From: Burkholderiaceae bacterium
GTDB lineage: Bacteria > Pseudomonadota > Gammaproteobacteria > Burkholderiales > Burkholderiaceae
DNA: 12,483 nt
Reading direction: 5' to 3'
Assembly: GCA_947374315.1 (NCBI GenBank)
Contig: CANCBK010000168.1
Location: 1 to 12,483, forward strand
The translations under genes were made by a program, and so were the position numbers. Shown here piece by piece: positions 7,155-12,483 of the stretch. Each line of letters begins with the position of its first letter. The first letter of the stretch is position 1. The notes beneath the pieces are model-generated. The model saw only the letters and a program-made list of their open reading frames with translations. It was not told the origin of the DNA and made no database searches.

Positions 7155-7307
7155 TCACCTAATTTCTTTGGGGAAATACACTACATTTCCATCGCCAAAC
7201 TCCATCTCTAGATTGTTTTTAGCTTCAATTGCAGTTGTCGCCATAACCTCCAATGTTTGCAATACACTACCGCCGCCTAGGCGGACTGTTGCTTGGAACA
7301 TTTTCAT
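7155..7307 (-). CDS. 50-aa hypothetical protein preceding the AAA+ ATPase
   Basis: MKMFQATVRLGGGSV, then LEVMATTAIEAKNNLEMEFG and a VVYFPKEIR end: a compact beta-beta-helix-beta pattern without a signal peptide. ATG 7305-7307 is chosen because the longer frame from 7364 would begin inside the palindrome at 7350-7382 and add an unlikely basic leader; AAGG lies upstream. It is the first gene after operator 2 and is separated from the ATPase start by 79 nt. Small proteins of the form F.ATVR.GGG...AK...E..YG.G are, as I recall, common in betaproteobacterial accessory regions, but no function is known to me. A role as an ATPase partner or adaptor is inference from position. Confidence 0.6.
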   Translation of the reverse strand: MKMFQATVRLGGGSVLQTLEVMATTAIEAKNNLEMEFGDGNVVYFPKEIR

Positions 7308-7349
7308 GAGAAGACCCTTCCGTTTGATTGGGATAGGTTTAATACTGCC

Positions 7350-7382
7350 ATTTATAAATGACATTATTTGTCATTTATAAAT
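7350..7382. promoter_or_regulatory. operator palindrome 2 (WYL-type candidate site)
   Basis: Perfect 13-bp inverted repeat ATTTATAAATGAC (7350-7362) and GTCATTTATAAAT (7370-7382) with the 7-nt spacer attattt. It shares TAAATGAC-N7-GTCATTTA and the last four spacer bases (attt) with site 1. It lies 42 nt upstream of the start at 7307, in front of the 50-aa and AAA+ genes. Confidence 0.75.
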
Positions 7383-7424
7383 AACTTTCTCAATATATTT
7401 AACCCCCATAAATATGGGGTTGGA

Positions 7425-7479
7425 GAGATAAAAAGGGAAAGAGCGCAAAGACACTCAAAATACAAATATCTTTGCGCTC
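7425..7479 (-). terminator. intrinsic terminator of the WYL regulator transcript
   Basis: On the minus strand GAGCGCAAAGA (7479-7469) pairs perfectly with TCTTTGCGCTC (7451-7441) across a 17-nt loop. It is followed by TTTCCCTTTTTATC, a T-rich tail. It lies 30-85 nt past the stop of the WYL gene. A second small hairpin (CCCCAT/ATGGGG, 7404-7419) lies further on. This separates block A from operator 2 and block B. Confidence 0.6.
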
Positions 7480-7508
7480 GTGAGAGGCGGTAAATTAAAG
7501 AGGATGGA

Positions 7509-8714
7509 TTACGAGTAGTTCGCTAAAGCCCTCTTTAGGTCATACTCAATTCGATCTCTTATAAATTCAGGCTCGATGACCTTTAGGAATGGCCCAAGAC
7601 TACGTAACCACCATATCAACTCTTCCTGCAAAAGCACGGTGACACTAATGATTGCCCAATTTTTTTCAGACTCATCAATTAACTTAATATCCGCCTTCAC
7701 TTTCTTCCAGCGAGTGACTAATGAGTAGTCAACGGGGGTAATTACTTGATCATCCCCCATTGGAGTCTCTTCCAATATATCCGCAGTACCCGCATCAGCT
7801 ATAAATTGCAATTTAATTGGCTGACCATAAGCAATCGATTCACCCTTATAGTCAACTTCCAAATACTTTGGCTGAGCAATTCCCCGGTTTAATTGCTCCT
7901 TAATATCAGCCTTCGGGGTTAGCTTAAAGCGCTCCGGGGATATCCTGGCTGAATTCATCCTATTTAATAGGTAAGGCCTCAAGCTTGGTTCGTTGGGCGA
8001 AGTGGAAAGCAAATAAGTTCTTGCGCCTCTTTGCACTAGCGCCTGAGGAAACATTACACCTCTTGGCTTGCCTTTATAGACCACCTCTAGACTCTGTTCT
8101 TGCAGCAAGGCCTCATGAATTACTTTCTCGACGTTCTTATCAATATTTCTTTTTTTAAACTGAATCCAATCGGGAAGACGCTCTAGCTTATCGAGCCACT
8201 TCTTTGCCTGGAGCTCGGCCTGTCGCGGTGGAATGGCGGAATTCTCAATCACCCTTTGCTTGGCCTCATCCATGGCCATCGTGAAGTATGGCTCTAATGT
8301 CTCGCGGATAGAGGAAGGCATCCAAGATGTGCCTAATTTTTTAAGCATACCGAACGCAATCATCTCGTCTTTTGATAGGCCGGCTAACTTAAATGGCGAT
8401 CCAGCCTCACCCCAAGAAACACCCTTCCGGGTCGAAATAATCTGCTCTTTCTTTAATGCATTAATTGCACGGCTCAATGCCTCAAAATCTCGCTGGATAT
8501 ATCGCAAAAATGCCATTGGTGATACTTGAATACTATGCCCAACACTATGGCGCTTATATAAGCGATCGGCAACCTCTTTCTTGCTCATCAGGCGGCCATT
8601 AGGGGGAATCATTTTTAGAACATCCCAACGACGCTGGATTACTCGCAATGCACCCTTCTCTTCCAGAGCCTCATCAGTAGAATCAAAATCCTCAGCTATC
8701 TTTTTCTTTGCCAT
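7509..8714 (-). CDS. WYL-domain transcriptional regulator
   Basis: 401 aa with the three-part layout of WYL regulators. A winged helix-turn-helix occupies about residues 22-110 (MSKKEVADRL..., S.MAFLRYIQRDFEALSRA). The WYL domain, about 194-264, has TYLLSTSP at 233-240 in place of the canonical W-Y-L, followed by LRPYLLNRMNSARIS. A WCX-like C-terminal domain, about 297-398, ends with WWLRSLGPFLKVIEPEFIRDRI. WYL domains sense ligands, often nucleic acid, and homologues such as BrxR and CapW repress phage-defence operons through inverted-repeat operators. Here it is the last gene of block A, 5 nt after the preceding gene. It is the best candidate to bind the palindromes at 4742, 7350 and 9779, one of which would make it autoregulated. 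AAGGA lies upstream of the ATG at a rather long distance. Confidence 0.88.
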   Translation of the reverse strand: MAKKKIAEDFDSTDEALEEKGALRVIQRRWDVLKMIPPNGRLMSKKEVADRLYKRHSVGHSIQVSPMAFLRYIQRDFEALSRAINALKKEQIISTRKGVSWGEAGSPFKLAGLSKDEMIAFGMLKKLGTSWMPSSIRETLEPYFTMAMDEAKQRVIENSAIPPRQAELQAKKWLDKLERLPDWIQFKKRNIDKNVEKVIHEALLQEQSLEVVYKGKPRGVMFPQALVQRGARTYLLSTSPNEPSLRPYLLNRMNSARISPERFKLTPKADIKEQLNRGIAQPKYLEVDYKGESIAYGQPIKLQFIADAGTADILEETPMGDDQVITPVDYSLVTRWKKVKADIKLIDESEKNWAIISVTVLLQEELIWWLRSLGPFLKVIEPEFIRDRIEYDLKRALANYS

Positions 8715-8719
8715 ATGCG

Positions 8720-9460
8720 CTACTTATTCCTTCTGTTTATTTCTGCAATAACGGTTTTTCTGGCACTAAGACAACGCTCATAGCGATGCTCCTGGCCCTC
8801 ATCGCAATACCCTTCACTGATCTGCTCGTAACCAGGCCACGCCTCCCCCTCTGTTGCTTGATACAAGAATCGCGGCAATTTCTTTGCCGCCTTATAGAGA
8901 AGACATTCGCCATAAAAAGTGGCGTACTGATAACCCCAAGGCCCATGATCTTGCAGGACCACAATATTAGGAAAGATCTTTGCTTTTTGAAGGGTTCTGT
9001 ACGCCTGAATTCCCTCTGCTTTGAGATAGATTAGATTTAATTGAAGTTCAGGAAAAAAGGCACGCAGGCCAAAAAACTCATCATGTTCTGCGGCGTATAA
9101 CTGTGCGTAATTCGGCACAGACTCGTAAAAAGTATCGTCCTCCTTGGGTAAAAAATCAGCATATCTGAATGCCCCAAAGTCAGCGGGCAATATTTCACTC
9201 ACCAGTACTGTTCTTGTCGAATAGTTATGCTTAATTCGATGAATGACCTGCTCTATTGCCTCAGGAGTAATGGCGATATCTACATAGATTGCCGTGGCAA
9301 ATGAATCAAATGGCTGACTCGCACTTTCAGACCGACTTCTCATAATCAAATCTAGCGGGCCAGTATCGATATAGGCGCCTGGATAATAAAGGCAGGCACT
9401 CTCGCTAGGGTTACCCCAACGAACAGGGCCAAGATCATATAAATACTCAATAGACATCAT
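8720..9460 (-). CDS. hypothetical protein, block A middle gene
   Basis: 246 aa from ATG 9458-9460, chosen because GGTGA lies 7 nt upstream and the start falls just after the stop of the preceding gene (7-nt gap). A start at 9481 would overlap that gene by 14 nt with no Shine-Dalgarno. The protein begins MMSIEYLYDLGPVRWGN and contains a central alpha/beta-like section (YVDIAITPEAIEQVIHRI, TRTVLVSEILP). After that come several aromatic-rich stretches and a basic C-terminus. There is no signal peptide, membrane segment or motif that I recognise. The overlap with its neighbours shows it is transcribed with the 87-aa gene and the WYL regulator. Function is unknown. Confidence 0.65.
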   Translation of the reverse strand: MMSIEYLYDLGPVRWGNPSESACLYYPGAYIDTGPLDLIMRSRSESASQPFDSFATAIYVDIAITPEAIEQVIHRIKHNYSTRTVLVSEILPADFGAFRYADFLPKEDDTFYESVPNYAQLYAAEHDEFFGLRAFFPELQLNLIYLKAEGIQAYRTLQKAKIFPNIVVLQDHGPWGYQYATFYGECLLYKAAKKLPRFLYQATEGEAWPGYEQISEGYCDEGQEHRYERCLSARKTVIAEINRRNK

Positions 9461-9467
9461 TGCGCGA

Positions 9468-9731
9468 TCACCATTTGCCATAAAAAGAGGTGATATCAAA
9501 AGCGATATCCTTAACCTCACCATTTGCCAGCTCAATAGTGAGAACATCCACCTGTATTTGATCGCCCTCCCCTGGCAAAACATGCGTTAACACCTTTTGA
9601 CGCTGCAATTGCCATCCAACCCCAAAAGGACCAAACTGCTCACTGATATAAGCATATTCAGCATCTATTCCAGAGTCGGTATCGGCTGCATCAATCACAA
9701 TCAAGTCACAATCATTTACATTAAAAGACAT
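9468..9731 (-). CDS. 87-aa hypothetical protein, first gene of block A
   Basis: ATG 9729-9731 gives MSFNVNDCDLIVIDAADTD and is preceded by AGAGG 4 nt upstream. The frame extends up to 9788, but that would run through the promoter and operator. The protein is acidic and ends in the phrase DITSFYGKW. Middle residues EYAYISEQFGPFGVGWQLQRQ and a run of beta-like segments suggest a small alpha+beta fold. The family is not recognised. It is first in the transcript with the 246-aa protein and the WYL regulator. Confidence 0.65.
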   Translation of the reverse strand: MSFNVNDCDLIVIDAADTDSGIDAEYAYISEQFGPFGVGWQLQRQKVLTHVLPGEGDQIQVDVLTIELANGEVKDIAFDITSFYGKW

Positions 9732-9758
9732 GGGGCCTCTTCTCGTCATATATTTGTA

Positions 9759-9788
9759 ACTATAGAGTCTAATCCGCATTAATGACAA
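9759..9788 (-). promoter_or_regulatory. sigma-70-type promoter for block A, -35 inside operator 3
   Basis: On the minus strand TTGTCA (9788-9783) and TATAGT (9764-9759) are separated by 18 nt, with the start codon 27 nt further on. The -35 hexamer lies within the palindrome, so a bound regulator would block RNA polymerase. Confidence 0.5.
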
Positions 9789-9801
9789 AAAGTATCATTT
9801 A
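9779..9801. promoter_or_regulatory. operator palindrome 3, shared divergent site
   Basis: TTAATGAC (9779-9786), a 7-nt spacer, then ATCATTTA (9794-9801). Each half-site differs by one base from the TAAATGAC/GTCATTTA of sites 1 and 2, with the same spacer length. It is almost centred between the divergent starts at 9731 (47 nt) and 9848 (46 nt), so one site could control both block A and the DUF2779 gene. Confidence 0.6.
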
Positions 9802-9847
9802 TTTTTGATTTAATAAGATCTACCTTAGCCCCAATGGATATATACCC

Positions 9848-11347
9848 ATGAAATCAAATAGCGTGCCAAAGCTCTATGTTTTAACCAAATCGAAGGTTAT
9901 CTCAGGGCTCCAGTGCCATAAAAAGCTTTGGCTCGACACCAATGAACCAATTAAGCAAGAGTTACATATTTTTTATATCGGCAACCGCTTTGGCGAATTT
10001 GCACGCACCTACTATGGGGAAGGTTGCGACTTAACCGGCAATCTAGATGCGATATCAGCAATTGCCGCTACAAAGTCCGCAGTCAATGATCCGTTAATCC
10101 AGGTTATTTACGAAGCCGCTTTTCTGCATGACGGCACCTTAGTACGTGTTGATGTACTACGTCGAAACTCTGATGCCTGGGAGATGATCGAAGTGAAATC
10201 ATCTACCAGCCTCAAAAATGAACATATAAAAGATGCTTCCGTCCAAGCATATATCGCTAAAGCCTGTGGGATCACGCTAAATAAAATTCAAATTGCTCAC
10301 ATCAACAAAGACTTTATCTACTCGGGCAATGGGGACTATCAAAATCTCATCACCGAAGCTGACATCACTAAAGAGGTACTCCAGAACATGAATGAAGTAC
10401 CTCAATGGATTGCCCAATTAAAGCCCATTGCTACATTAGGCGCGAGCATGCCGGACATTGCGATGGGCACTCAATGCACTGAGCCATATAACTGCCCATA
10501 TCAAGAGCGCTGCAGCACTCTTCTTCAGAAGCTAGCTGAAGTCCCTATCTCCATTCTTCCATATGCCAATAAGAACCTCATCGAAGATTTTGCCAAACAA
10601 GGCGTTTATGATCTTCGCAACATCCCCGCATCCAGCCTAACAAAACCTCAACACCTGATGATTCAGGCAGCGCATCAATCCAATACGGTTTGGCTCTCGC
10701 CGCATCTTAAGTCTCAGGCATGCTCCTATACTTGGCCTCGCTATTTCATGGACTTTGAGACTGTACAACAAGGGGTGCCTTTGTTGGCTGGCACGAAGGC
10801 CTATGACGCCCTACCTTTTCAATGGTCAATTCACCGCTGGGATAGTGCCGATCAAATCCTCAATGTTGATGATGGTCTTGGCTATCTCAAGTTTTATGAC
10901 CCCAACATGGATCGCGAGTTTCTTCAAACCCTCTTGAGTGCAGTTGGCACAAATGGGCCCATCTTCGTTCATAACGCGTCATTTGAACGCTCTAAACTTC
11001 GTGCCTTAGTAAAGCGCTCTACTTGTGCGGATCTTCATGTCCCGGTCGAGGCCTTGATTGCTCGCATTATTGACACTCTAGATATTGCACGTGATGGCTT
11101 TTACTCACCAGTCATGATGGGGTCTTACTCTCTCAAGAACATCGTAAAGGCGATTCCTACGACAGTCGACTATTCGAGCTCAAACGGATTAAGCGGCGGT
11201 GGTGATGCACAAATTGCCTGGTTTAAATGCACCGATCCGAACATTTCTTCATCCGAGAAATTGGATTGGGAGAACAAGTTGAAACACTATTGCGCACAAG
11301 ACACTTTGGCGATGTACGACTTTATTAAATATATTGCCGAAAGTTAA
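9848..11347 (+). CDS. DUF2779 protein: Cas4-like Fe-S nuclease domain fused to DnaQ-like exonuclease domain
   Basis: 499 aa. The N-terminal half has a PD-(D/E)XK nuclease core: Asp102 (VRVDVL), E115-V-K117 (MIEVKSST) and Gln133/Tyr135 (SVQAYIA). Four Cys are placed as in Cas4/AddB-type Fe-S nucleases: Cys23 (GLQCHKKLWL) plus C210-x5-C216-x5-C222. The C-terminal half, the DUF2779 part, looks like an RNase H-fold exonuclease: D302 and E304 in FMDFETVQ, FVHNASFERSKL around 373-384, D409 in RIIDTLDI, and HYCAQDTLAMYDF ending with D485. Proteins of this layout are annotated as RecB-family nucleases of unknown role. The start is ATG 9848 with only GGA upstream; a six-codon minimal ORF (ATG at 9834) overlaps it. 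It is divergent from block A across operator 3. Confidence 0.82.
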   Translation: MKSNSVPKLYVLTKSKVISGLQCHKKLWLDTNEPIKQELHIFYIGNRFGEFARTYYGEGCDLTGNLDAISAIAATKSAVNDPLIQVIYEAAFLHDGTLVRVDVLRRNSDAWEMIEVKSSTSLKNEHIKDASVQAYIAKACGITLNKIQIAHINKDFIYSGNGDYQNLITEADITKEVLQNMNEVPQWIAQLKPIATLGASMPDIAMGTQCTEPYNCPYQERCSTLLQKLAEVPISILPYANKNLIEDFAKQGVYDLRNIPASSLTKPQHLMIQAAHQSNTVWLSPHLKSQACSYTWPRYFMDFETVQQGVPLLAGTKAYDALPFQWSIHRWDSADQILNVDDGLGYLKFYDPNMDREFLQTLLSAVGTNGPIFVHNASFERSKLRALVKRSTCADLHVPVEALIARIIDTLDIARDGFYSPVMMGSYSLKNIVKAIPTTVDYSSSNGLSGGGDAQIAWFKCTDPNISSSEKLDWENKLKHYCAQDTLAMYDFIKYIAES

Positions 11348-11352
11348 ATGAA

Positions 11353-11384
11353 AAAGGATTGAGATCTTTTGATCCCAATCCTTT
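11353..11384. terminator. hairpin terminator, stronger for the minus strand
   Basis: AAAGGATTG (11353-11361) pairs with CAATCCTTT (11376-11384). After one mismatch, GATC pairs with GATC around a TTTT loop. On the minus strand the stem ends in a T5 run, a good intrinsic terminator for the umuC-side transcript. On the plus strand it lies 6 nt after the DUF2779 stop but has only CTTTCC as tail. Confidence 0.6.
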
Positions 11385-11403
11385 CCGGCCTATGACTGAG
11401 GAA

Positions 11404-11502
11404 TTAAGAATCCGTGATTTCCTTATTCCCCTTCCAGGCAGCTGCTGCTTGTTCTATTTTTTCTGTACTTCTGTTTTTACTTCTGCTTCTACTACTCTTT
11501 TT
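11404..11502 (-). other. in-frame continuation beyond the TAA of the 43-aa ORF
   Basis: Directly after the TAA at 11503-11505 the same frame stays open for 32 more codons to TAA at 11404-11406. It reads KKSSRSRSKNRSTEK, then IEQAAAAWKGNKEITDS. The last part is protein-like (charged helix, varied composition). Either the 43-aa gene was once a 76-codon gene broken by a nonsense change, or this is chance in a purine-rich tract. The minus strand here is strongly purine-rich. Confidence 0.3.
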
Positions 11503-11634
11503 TTACTGGTACTTGCGGCTAAATACTTGGGCATTGCTACGATCGCTACGCTTGGTGCTTTTCAGCACTGCGCAGTAAGACAAGATCATGATGATTGCGA
11601 GTGAGATGCCGTTGAAGTTATTTAATAGTTCCAT
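11503..11634 (-). CDS. 43-aa single-pass membrane microprotein downstream of umuC
   Basis: ATG 11632-11634 is preceded by AGGAGA 6 nt upstream, an excellent Shine-Dalgarno. The product is MELLNNFN, then a hydrophobic segment GISLAIIMILSYCAVL (about residues 9-24), then a basic tail KSTKRSDRSNAQVFSRKYQ. The positive tail predicts an N-out, C-in membrane orientation. It lies 150 nt after the umuC stop on the same strand. No family is recognised; type I toxin-like or regulatory microproteins have this shape, but nothing specific supports that here. Confidence 0.5.
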   Translation of the reverse strand: MELLNNFNGISLAIIMILSYCAVLKSTKRSDRSNAQVFSRKYQ

Positions 11635-11682
11635 TTGATTTCTCCTGGTGTGTATCTACGTTAATTAGGTTTTGCTTGTTTT

Positions 11683-11781
11683 CTACTTCTGTTTTGCTGC
11701 TATGTATTCAGAATATTGGCTTACTGGCTCACGAAATGAGCTAGTAAAATTAACTGGGTTATTTGTTGTTTTTTTATTCAT
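11683..11781 (-). CDS. 32-aa small ORF directly after umuC
   Basis: ATG 11779-11781 begins 3 nt after the umuC TAA (11785-11787) and runs to TAG at 11683-11685. The product is MNKKTTNNPVNFTSSFREPV, then SQYSEYIAAKQK: polar, with no membrane segment. The tight spacing suggests translational coupling to umuC, but only AAAAG precedes it as a ribosome site. It could be a real peptide or a chance frame. The stretch 11635-11682 up to the next small ORF holds only that ORF's Shine-Dalgarno. Confidence 0.35.
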   Translation of the reverse strand: MNKKTTNNPVNFTSSFREPVSQYSEYIAAKQK

Positions 11782-11784
11782 CTT

Positions 11785-12483
11785 TTAGCGTGCTACCGGC
11801 AATTCATCCCACTGTGTGGTGTAGTTCGGCGATCTATTACCTGATCTCATTTGCCAGTCTTGCTTGGTTCCAGATGCGGCAGTTTTGATGGCGGCGTTAC
11901 CAAAACGGGTATTGATCGAGTCCATGGCCTTCATGAGTCCAGCAGATTTGCCCTTGACTTCCATGTCATCAAATAATGATTGCTGCATGGTGGGTTTATC
12001 GGCCAAGAGATTGAGAATGACGCCTGCTTTCTTGTACTTAAAGCCTGCCTTATAGATTTGCTTCAAGCCTTTTAATGCAGCGCTAGTAAGGGTTAAGGTG
12101 TTATCACTAGGATCACTCAGAACCACTGTGATGCTTTGATGGTGTTGTGGCTCAAACGGCTTATGCGGGTTGGTTTGCACAAAAATAGTGAGTGCGCCCG
12201 TGACTGACTTTTGACTTCTGAGTTTCTCGGCACCTCTTGCGGCATGCGTAGCAACAGATTCAGCCAACTCCTCCATTGAAGTTACCGGCTTACCAAAACT
12301 TCTCGAGGAAATAATCTGTTGTTTAGCTGGAGCTACTTCTTCGAGCTGCAGGCAAGATACGCCACGCAACTCGTAGCAAATGCGCTCAATCACAACGCCA
12401 AACTGTTGACGCATCGCTTGTGGTGATATTTGCACCAAATCAAATACGCTATTGATCTTGAGCTCTTTGAGTTTCTTGGCAGT
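11785..12483 (-). CDS. umuC: UmuC, DNA polymerase V catalytic subunit, C-terminal part (5' truncated by window)
   Basis: The frame is open from the window edge to TAA at 11785-11787, giving 232 residues. It starts in the helix-hairpin-helix/thumb end (LKELKINSVFDLVQISPQAM, FGVVIERICYELRGVSCLQL). It continues through the little-finger DNA-binding domain (KQQIISSRSFGKPVTSM, HAARGAEKLRSQ, FVQTNPHKPFEP). It ends with the family-typical YKKAGVILN, QQSLFDD and DWQMRSGNRSPNYTTQWDELPVAR tail, which parallels the E. coli UmuC C-terminus. UmuC with UmuD'2 carries out error-prone translesion synthesis during the SOS response. The palm and finger catalytic residues, umuD and any LexA box lie outside the window. 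The C-terminal end is intact. Confidence 0.95.
   Translation of the reverse strand, partial: TAKKLKELKINSVFDLVQISPQAMRQQFGVVIERICYELRGVSCLQLEEVAPAKQQIISSRSFGKPVTSMEELAESVATHAARGAEKLRSQKSVTGALTIFVQTNPHKPFEPQHHQSITVVLSDPSDNTLTLTSAALKGLKQIYKAGFKYKKAGVILNLLADKPTMQQSLFDDMEVKGKSAGLMKAMDSINTRFGNAAIKTAASGTKQDWQMRSGNRSPNYTTQWDELPVAR

Noticed and set aside
7274..7285. Perfect palindrome CCGCCTAGGCGG, echoed by GCCTAGGCGG near 4818
   Set aside because: Both lie in coding sequence or at a gene end without a matching regulatory position; probably chance.
7308..7364. Longer form of the 50-aa protein starting at 7364
   Set aside because: The start codon would lie inside the spacer of the palindrome and the added leader is unlike a normal protein N-terminus.
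9732..9788. Longer form of the 87-aa protein starting at 9788
   Set aside because: It would translate through the -10 and -35 elements and operator 3; ATG 9729-9731 has AGAGG upstream.
11359..11604. Plus-strand 81-codon frame rich in Phe, Ser, Thr and Leu
   Set aside because: It begins inside the terminator hairpin, and its composition reflects a polypyrimidine tract; the minus strand carries the better-supported small ORF.
1..12483. LexA/SOS box (CTGT-N8-ACAG), CRISPR array, tRNA, integrase, attachment site
   Set aside because: I looked for these and found no convincing match; the umuC promoter is outside the window.

Overview
The window looks like an accessory region of a low-to-moderate GC proteobacterial chromosome or large mobile element. 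A freshwater betaproteobacterium of the Polynucleobacter type is my best guess. It rests on the style of the partial UmuC, the DUF3820-tailed exonuclease end and general codon use; no rRNA or other taxonomic marker is present, so this is inference. No integrase, transposase, tRNA, rRNA or CRISPR array is visible.

Layout. (i) Positions 1-132 hold the 3' end of a plus-strand gene with a DUF3820-like tail of the kind found on DnaQ-type exonucleases. (ii) From 9731 down to 206 nearly everything is on the minus strand in three closely packed blocks. Block A (9731-7509): an 87-aa protein, a roughly 246-aa protein and a WYL-domain transcriptional regulator, closed by a strong hairpin terminator. Block B (7307-4820): a 50-aa protein and a 751-aa protein with two AAA+ ATPase modules. 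Block C (4702-2255, possibly on to 206): a 164-aa cytosolic protein, a 45-aa micro-ORF, an exported 124-aa protein with an HExxH motif, an LPP20-like lipoprotein, a small lipoprotein and an exported Cys-rich protein. Two putative nucleases follow, one with a duplicated domain plus an HNH-like end and one GIY-YIG-like. (iii) 9848-11347 is a divergent plus-strand DUF2779 protein, a Cas4-like Fe-S PD-(D/E)XK nuclease fused to a DnaQ-like exonuclease. (iv) 11785-12483 is the C-terminal part of UmuC (minus strand), followed by two tiny ORFs (32 and 43 aa) and an interrupted reading frame.

The central observation is a shared palindrome, TAAATGAC-N7-GTCATTTA. It occurs perfectly at 4742-4774 and 7350-7382, in each case inside perfect 13-bp arms with a 7-nt spacer. 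A third copy, with one mismatch per half-site, lies at 9779-9801. Each copy is 39-47 nt upstream of a start codon. Together they sit in front of block B, block C, and both block A and the divergent DUF2779 gene. The obvious candidate to bind them is the WYL regulator encoded inside the cluster. This ties the regulator, AAA+ ATPase, nuclease and envelope proteins into one regulon. WYL regulators with such operators (BrxR/CapW type) are known to control anti-phage systems, so an undescribed WYL-AAA+ defence or stress system is a reasonable hypothesis. The sequence does not prove it.
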